From assembly GCA_002189035.1 (NCBI GenBank), contig NEEC01000002.1, forward strand, positions 5,355,001 through 5,419,000: a stretch of DNA of 64,000 nucleotides, written 5' to 3'. The position numbers and the translations under genes are program-made. The notes below the pieces were generated by a model. It had not been told where the DNA came from, ran no database searches, and was given only the letters and a program-made list of their open reading frames with translations. Of this stretch, positions 57,184 through 64,000 are shown in pieces. This DNA is from Utricularia gibba (Eukaryota > Streptophyta > Magnoliopsida > Lamiales > Lentibulariaceae). Every line of letters starts with the position of its first letter. Position 1 is the stretch's first letter.

Positions 57184-57935
57184 ATGTCAAGCGATGATCA
57201 GAGGGCGCTTGCTCCGGCAGCCCATTGGGGGGAGGAGGAGGACATCAGGGACATCCATGCGCTATCGCCCCCGCCTCCTCGGATTACAGCGTCGCCGTCC
57301 TCGTCCACCGATGGGACGGAGGATTTCAGCACGTTGAGTAGGGAGTTCAGCGCTTTGGTGGTCGCCGGAGCCGCCATGGGTGAGAATAATTTGGAGGTAA
57401 TTGGGGAGGAGGAGGTGGGTGTGATCGTGGCGGGTCCGTTGGAAACGGAACAGCGCGGCGGGGAAGCGGTGGTGGAGTTGGCGAAGAGGGGGGAGATTGA
57501 AGGGAGGATAAAGGCGTGGGAGAATTCCAAGGTCTCCAAGATCAATAACAGGTTCAGGTGTGAACAGGCCATCATCAAGGGATGGGAAGATGATCAAATT
57601 GACAAAGCCACCTCAAAGATGAAGAAATTCCAGGTCATCATTCCTTTTTATTATTTTCAAAAATATCTATTAATTTATCTAGGGTAACTGAATGAGAGAA
57701 ATTAAAGCGACATTCTGATTTGCGTGTCTTCTGAAAATGGCAGAGGAAGCTGGAGGACAAGAGAGCGAAAGCTGAAGAAAAAATGCATAACGAGATTGCA
57801 AAAGCTCGTAGAAAAGCAGAGGAAAGAAGAGCTCGTGCTGAAGCCCAGAGAGGCACTCAAGTTGCACAGATACTGCATAAGGGAACTTTGATGAGGGCAC
57901 TCGGGAGGCTTCCACTCAAACGGTCCTTCTTCTGA
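57184..57935 (+). CDS. Remorin, group 4-like
   Basis: Two exons, 57184-57633 and 57744-57935 (TGA), 213 residues. I chose the MSSDDQ start; an in-frame ATG at 57103 would add 27 residues that do not look like remorin. The N-terminal half is disordered and acidic, with DIRDIHAL and SPPPP, then LSREFSALVVAG. The C-terminal remorin domain begins at about residue 104: RIKAWENSKVSKINNRF, then the coiled coil AKAEEKMHNEIAKARRKAEE, ending LGRLPLKRSFF. Remorins coat the inner face of the plasma membrane in nanodomains and act in immunity, virus spread and hormone signalling. DIRDIHAL and REFSALV suggest group 4. The last residues lack the palmitoylated Cys of group 1. Confidence 0.9.
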
Positions 57936-59414
57936 ACCAGTCAGTTTTCTTTCCATGCATAGCTTGCTTGCTCGGTCTCTTGGTTGCATACATTTTGTAT
58001 ACGCCTTGCCCACATGATCTGGTAAACAAAGGTAGCAAAACAGTGTCTTTGGCAAACCTGCTTGGGATAATGTGAAGGCTAATATTAGGGTTCTTAGGAT
58101 TCGAGCTCTGGTAGACCGAAATCAGAATGCTTCGTGAAAACTAAGGCCAGGGTTGATAAATCATGGAATTTGGGACCGGGAATCATAGGCTACTACTGTT
58201 CTCTTCGCATTTAGCAAGCTACTGCACATCCCCTTCTCCAACTCAGACTACCTAGAAACTCGTAAGGGCTCAAAATGCCAATGTTTTGTTACTATATTTT
58301 TATCCAAAGTCCCTCTAAGTTCAATCACACGCATGAATCTGTTGTAAATCGAACACACAGAAAAAAGACCTCACGCATGTAAACATGATGTTCTAAAGGA
58401 TTTCACGATCCCTTAGGATTCAATAGGACTTTCGAGAACTGATCTTTTCGGTCTCAAAAATCAGTCGAATATATACGTTAATCCTAATGGGCTCGAGACA
58501 AAAAAACGGAGCAAAACGTGGGCTCGGGTTTTGGGTCTCTTCAGGAGCCCAACCCGATCTAACAAATTAAGACCTTACATGCGCGTGAGGCCCAATTTAC
58601 TTTCAAACCCATCATAAGTATTGGTTTAACTCCCTATATAAACTAGTTGAACACATATTCAAATAGCAATGTGGAATAGAGTATCTCTTCTCCAATACAC
58701 ATTATTCCAACAGAATTTAGAAAACTCCAACAATGTGGAAGCGTGAAAACTCCAGGCTCTGTGCAACTACCCAAAGTCAATCCACCAACGCAAAACCCTT
58801 CCAATGGCGCCCCAAAGTTGCAGTTCATGTTGCCATGGCGAGTGAGAAAGGAGGATCCAACAATGTGGAAACACAGTGTGTTGAAAAAATGATGAAAAAG
58901 AGGATGACCTTGCAGAATTTGTGTTTCCTTCATGGAAGAGCTTGGCGGAATAGCAAACGCCTGCGTCCCATGAATGCCACTGCCCTTCCACAAGAGCTTT
59001 CTACGATGCTGAGCCAAATGATAAATATTCGAACAAATGCATGTCATCGGACAAGACTTATGATGTTATCATGAAGTAACATTGTTCCAGATGGGACATT
59101 AAAAACTTGAAATTTATGCTATTAATTTTTTCAATTAATAAATTACGAGATAATTGTATATATAATTTATACTGTTTAACTAAAATAATATAATTGATTC
59201 ATAAAACATTATTTTCATTTACGCAATTATGTATAATCGATTCCTTGCTATTTGTAAAACGGAACAAAAATGATTGTCGCTGGTTTCAATTATAATTAAA
59301 TTTCAATTCTCAATTTAAAATTTTAATTTTCCCCAGTATAATTTATTATCATTATCCACCGCCGCACACCTATCTGCCCGCCCGCCACACGCCCAACTCC
59401 TACCCATCGGCTGA
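57936..59414. other. Intergenic region right of the remorin gene
   Basis: Contains the remorin 3' UTR. 58340-58700 has an upstream TATATAAACTAG and reads like retrotransposon LTR or promoter sequence, but I find no pair. Frames at 58643-59074 are open on both strands and match nothing I know, so they are not called. Confidence 0.4.
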
Positions 59415-59422
59415 GTGCCCGC

Positions 59423-60018
59423 TAGACCTGGGCACGGGTCGCAACTTGCAGAATAATGAGTCGGACTCGTTGAGTCATGCCTCTATTACCGGTTCAAGAG
59501 TCGACGAGTTTACAGGTTTTGATCCCCAACTTGTATCGTACTCGAGTTGACTTGCTACCCATCGACTCATCGAGTTGCCTCGAGTATGGACTCGTCAACT
59601 CGCATCTTATCTTATTTTTTTAAATAATTATTTTATTTTTCAGTTACTGTTTTGTTATATAGTAATGTTTTTATTTGTATATGATCTATTTAATTATTAA
59701 ATATTCGATTTCAAAAAATGTAATAAAGTTTTTCTTCATCTTTTATGATATTTGAGACTAGCATTATATAATATAAGTAAAATTAATTAGTATCAAATTA
59801 TTAATATTAAATAAAAAATATATAAAATCTAAATTAAGAAATGAATAATCTGGAGTACAAATCATTCATTTTTTCACGAATTAATCGAGTAACTCGTCGA
59901 ATTAAAAATCACCGACTTGATTCGTACTTGTTTTTCATGAGTACGAGTAACTTATACCCATGTTATACGGGTCGACTCGTGCCTAACCCGAGTTGACCCG
60001 TATCCATGCCTAGGTCTA
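59423..60018. mobile_element. Non-autonomous hAT element with perfect 8-bp target duplication
   Basis: 596 bp with terminal inverted repeats TAGACCTGGGCACGGGTC (left) and, read inwards from the right, TAGACCTAGGCATGGATACG followed by GGTC. It is flanked by GTGCCCGC at 59415-59422 and 60019-60026. TA-start ends and 8-bp duplications are hAT hallmarks. The two subterminal regions (59450-59600 and 59880-60000) are crowded with GAGTCG/ACTCG words on both strands, probably transposase binding sites. The centre is AT-rich and has no frame. Confidence 0.9.
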
Positions 60019-60026
60019 GTGCCCGC

Positions 60027-61565
60027 CCCCCATCCACATTGAAAATAGTAGTAACCGTTTTTGTCTAATTTTGAAATAATAAAAAAATTAATTATATGTA
60101 ATTTTTAAATAATAAGAATGAAAATACTATTTTTCGTAAGAATGGAAATCAGAGGGATGAGTTGGATTATCCGGTCCAATCCACTCGGTTGAATCATATA
60201 TAGTTTATACAATTTGTTATTTGAATTGCATTTGGATTTAAATTCTATGATTCAAATTAGTTTGGGATCAATTTTTGATTAATAGAGAATTGATCCATTT
60301 ATGTTTTAATTATATTAATATATAAATAAATATTTAATTATTGTGATAAAAAATATTTTTAAATATTTTTTTGAATTAATAAATATAAAAAATAAATCAA
60401 TTATTAATTTTAGATTTTAATTATTTTTTTACATCAAATCAATAATAATAAAAAAATGATTTTTTTAACCAATGTAAAGATTACTTTAATGATAGAATAC
60501 ATTTTTCTTTTGTTTTTGATATTTCATAATTACTCAGTAAAAAAAAATCAGATTATTAGATTTGGATATTGTTTCAATCATATTTTTCGAATTTGTTACG
60601 GTTTTCATTTAAGAATTTTTGTTTGGTTTTGGATCGGTTTTGAATCTAATTATCTCTTTTGAATTGATTTTAGATTTAGTTCAACTCAATCTTGTCTAAT
60701 TCATTTGATTATTTCTATTATGTAATAAATACACAATAGTTGTGTAATTATTACACATTTTACAAAAAACAATTATCAATAAAAATAATAGGATAAACAA
60801 TTATGGTAAGAAAGTAAAAACAATATGATCAGAATTACAATTGCACTTTTTAAACTTGTTACAGGGTCAGAGTTGTTTGAGGAACTTTCTTCAAGACTTG
60901 TGGTGTAACGATTCGGCTTTTTAGAAATCTGGTCATAGATGCTCTCACACAATATAGAGTGACCAGATTTTTCATATAGTAGAGAGAGAGTGGCCAGATT
61001 TATAAATATCTCTTATGTAATATCGTTTGTTTCGGATATTCAAATCTTATGATTTATGTTTTTTTTTCATTTTTTGTTTATCTCCTCATAAGGTCATTAA
61101 TTTTTAAATTAATTTAAATTAAATACATTTATCTTTAAAAGTTTTTATCAAAAAACTTTCATAAATAAAAACATTGTGCAAAATTTACATGATTATTGTA
61201 GCTAATCTCATAATCTACTACATTCTACTGGACATCAAATTGCACGATCTGACCCACTAAATTAGCCCATGCACATGGCTCCATTCTTTGAATCCTCTAG
61301 CAGATAGAGTCACCCCCGACCCAGCTTCTCTTGTCTTCTTACATGACACTTGATTGGAGCTGTTTTTCTTGTTTTTAATGTATTTTGTTTATAAATTGAA
61401 ATTGGCTTATCGAGATCTCAATTTGTATTCCCTTCCCTTCTTCCCTCTCTCTACTTTCTTGCATTTTGAGTTGGTTGCGATTCTGAGAGAATCTGCTTGA
61501 TTTGATTCCCTCTGGGGTTATCGCACTGGTTGTTCAGACTCAAGTTCAGTTGTGTGGATTGCGCA
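60027..61565. other. AT-rich spacer and promoter of the TORTIFOLIA1-like gene
   Basis: 60060-61250 is low-complexity AT-rich DNA. From 61260 the composition becomes more balanced; a TTTATAAATT box at about 61388 and CT-rich leader sequence (61430-61460) suggest the core promoter and 5' UTR of the next gene. Confidence 0.45.
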
Positions 61566-64000
61566 ATGAGTTCTAAGAAATCAGGGAAATCGATAAAGCC
61601 TCCTTCCTCCTCATCCCGCGCTTCCTCCATTTCATCGCCGTCTTCTTCACTCTCATCTCACCTGGCCACCGTCGAGCTAAAGCAGAAAATCCTCAATTCT
61701 CTGTCGAAACTCGCCGACAGAGACACTCATCAGATTGCCGTCGAGGACCTGGAGAAGATCGTGCAGTCCCTCACAAGCGATGGCGTCTCAATGTTTCTCA
61801 ACAGCCTCTACGACGCCGTCAATGACCCTAAGCCCGCCGTCAAGAAAGAGGGCCTCCGCTTGTTCGCATTGCTGTGTACTGCCCACATTGACACTGCCGC
61901 CGCCCATCTCACAAAAATTATTGCCCAAATTGTCAAGAGACTTAGGGATACTGATTCCCAGGTCCGCGATGCGTGCGTCGATGCTATTGGCTCGCTTTCG
62001 GGACTATACTTGAAGGACGCTTCTGGGGGAGACAGTTTGGTTTCTCTATTCGTTAAGCCTTTATTAGAGGCTATGAGTGAGAACAACAAAGCCGCTCAAG
62101 GTGGGGCGGCTTTGGGTTTAGCTAAATTGGTTGAATGTGCTGCCGACCCTCCCTTGCATACTTTTCAGAAGCTTCTTCCGAGGGTATGCAAGTACTTGAA
62201 TAGTCCCAATTACATGGCCAAGGCTTCGCTTTTGCAAGTTGTATCGAGCTTGTCACAGGTTGGGTTCAAACACTTCTTTGGATATCACGTTATTTTCAAT
62301 GGATATCTAAAGGCCATTGTGGTTTTTTTAAATCTCTTTCCAAATGGTTTAATTTGACTCCTGGTTTTAGTACCTTTGGAATCAGTGTTAATTTCAGCTG
62401 AATGCTTGAGGATTGCTATGCAGTATGGTGACCAAACGAGATTTAGGTTTTACACGAGGGATATATTTTTCTTCCTGTGCCTTTTCGTATGGTTGATTGG
62501 ATTTAAGTGAGTTGTTGAACTGACGCAGGTAGGAGCAGTCACACCCCAAAGCTTTGAACCGCTGCAGCAGAGTATCCATGCGTGTCTTAATAGTTCAGAT
62601 TGGGCAACTCGAAAGGCAGCAGCTGAGACACTAATTGTTTTAGGATTAAAAACAACCACCATAACTGAAGAAGCAGCTGCTTCCACTTTGAAAGTTCTTG
62701 AGGCGTGCCGCTTTGACAAGGTAGCATCCAAAATCAAGTTTTATATGTGATTCCCATGATATTGACCTATGTTGTTGAATTAAGGAGCTTTATGTCAACA
62801 TGCATTTTTCTAGATAAAACCCGTTCGGGATGCTATGTGTGAAGCTTTGCATCTCTGGAAGAAAATTGCTGGAAAGGCAGAAGGTTCTTCTGATGAACAT
62901 AAATGTTCTTCTCGAGGTGGGTTTAATCGAAATATTTATCATTTCAATTCCAAACTACAGTTTTTCAATGCTCTGTTAACTCCCTCATCTGACATCAACC
63001 GCACCCCCTTTTGAAGATGGCAATACTTCTGTGTCTGCTGATTCATCATATAGAAAGGATCTTCCAAATTTTTGTGATGGAGAAAATGACAAGCATATGA
63101 AGAGTTCAGCTTGTGCACTCTCACCTTCAGATCCCTGCTTTAGTGGCAAGGGTAACAATATTTTGGACAAGGCTTTTGGGATACTAAAGAAGAAAGCACC
63201 CACTTTAAGTGACAGAGAATTGAACCCCGAGTTTTTTCAAAAACTAGAAACTAGAGTTTCAGATGATTTGCCCGTTGAAGTGATTCTTCCCCGTCGAGGG
63301 GCAAATGCCTTGAGTTCTGAAGTGCTGAAAGGGTCAGGATCCAGTGCAGCTCAAAATGAGAGTACTAGCTTTAGCGCCGATGCTTTTGATGAACCCCATA
63401 AAACAGGACATGACAGCACCAATACAAGAACTTCTGGTGATCATGCTGATTATGGTAATAAGGAGCCAGCAACTGTTTATAAAGATTTTTCTAGAAGCAC
63501 AAGTCAGTCTGAAGAATATGTGAATAACAAAGGATATGGCTTAGCCATCCAGAGACAATTATCTCTACTTGAGAGACAACAGGCTCATCTCATGAATATG
63601 CTGCAGGTGACCATTGCTATTTTCTTACACTGCTTCTTGATACTTGAATCTTTTTAATTGATGGATTGGTTCATTTTTCAGGACTATATGGGTGGGTCTC
63701 ATGATAGTATGGTGACCTTAGAAAACCGAGTGCGTGGGCTTGAGAGAGTTGTCGAAGAGATGGTACGAGATTTATCTGTCTCATCTAGTAAGAGAGGTGG
63801 CAGCTGTTCTTTGGCTGGTGTTGATGGATCTTCTAGTAGGTACCACGGCAGGTATAATTGCTTTCCTGATTTTCCCAGTTCCAAGTTCGGAAGAGGCAGT
63901 GATACCCGCATCAACTTTGGTGAGAGGTTCCCTAGGGGACCTTGTTGGAGGCCTGATGCATCGAACTCTTGGAATTTCCATGCATATGGTAGAAATGGAA
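61566..64000 (+). CDS. TORTIFOLIA1/SPIRAL2-like microtubule-associated protein, 5' part
   Basis: Exons 61566-62258, 62529-62720, 62814-62916, 63017-63606 and 63682 to beyond the window. I start at MSSKKSGKS; an in-frame ATG 12 codons upstream lacks similarity to the family. After a Ser-rich leader, residues about 38-300 form HEAT/ARM repeats (LKQKILNSLSKLADRDTHQI; VRDACVDAIGSL; WATRKAAAETL). The next exons are low complexity. Then comes a coiled coil (AIQRQLSLLERQQAHLMNML) and GGSHDSMVTLENRVRGLERV, which is characteristic of TORTIFOLIA1-like proteins. TOR1/SPR2 proteins bind cortical microtubules, guard their minus ends and control organ twisting. The C-terminus is outside the window. Confidence 0.9.

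Noticed and set aside
58643-59074. Frames of 113 and 134 codons on opposite strands
   Set aside because: Mutual shadows without recognisable domains; possible degenerate LTR sequence.

Overview
This window is nuclear DNA of a flowering plant, almost certainly a eudicot. The genes have short GT-AG introns in AT-rich sequence, several belong to plant-only families (TIGR01589 domain, PLS-type PPR, remorin, TORTIFOLIA1-like), one encodes a plastid translation factor, and the gaps are filled with typical plant transposons. I cannot name the species.

Layout. The left end (1-7.7 kb) is a gene island: the last two exons of a TIGR01589 gene (+), an E-type pentatricopeptide repeat gene (-) and an SDP1-type triacylglycerol lipase gene (-). 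From about 9.8 to 29.1 kb there is a stack of nested mobile elements. A PIF/Harbinger element (-) is split by a Ty3/Gypsy element (C). Inside C lies an Athila-like element (A, +), which in turn holds an inverted relative (B, -) and a solo LTR. A second solo LTR of the same family sits between the two Harbinger genes. A TPR-plus-J-domain co-chaperone gene (+, 30.9-36.1 kb) has 11 recognisable exons and five single-base frame breaks, so it is either a young pseudogene or carries local consensus errors.

From 37.8 to 51.3 kb there is a second repeat-rich tract: an Athila-type gag with a mosaic LTR, a second Harbinger copy, a possible miniature LTR element, a solo LTR with a clean target duplication, and a decayed Mutator-like element that also carries a ULP1-type cysteine protease (KAONASHI-like). 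The right end (52.1-64 kb) is again genic: a complete 14-exon plastid TypA/BipA GTPase gene (-), a two-exon remorin gene (+), a 596-bp hAT-type non-autonomous element with a perfect 8-bp duplication, and the first exons of a TORTIFOLIA1-like microtubule-associated protein gene running off the window.

The host genes share no evident pathway (RNA editing or processing in organelles, seed oil breakdown, Hsp70 co-chaperone work, plastid translation, membrane nanodomains, cortical microtubules). The most notable structures are the nested stack that splits one transposase by 15.6 kb, the Mutator/ULP element in which a 69-bp minisatellite occupies the place of the catalytic domain and whose target duplication is itself split by a solo LTR, and the frame-broken J-domain gene. 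I saw no tRNA, rRNA, CRISPR or bacterial-type features. Exon and LTR borders were read by eye from splice and TG..CA signals.
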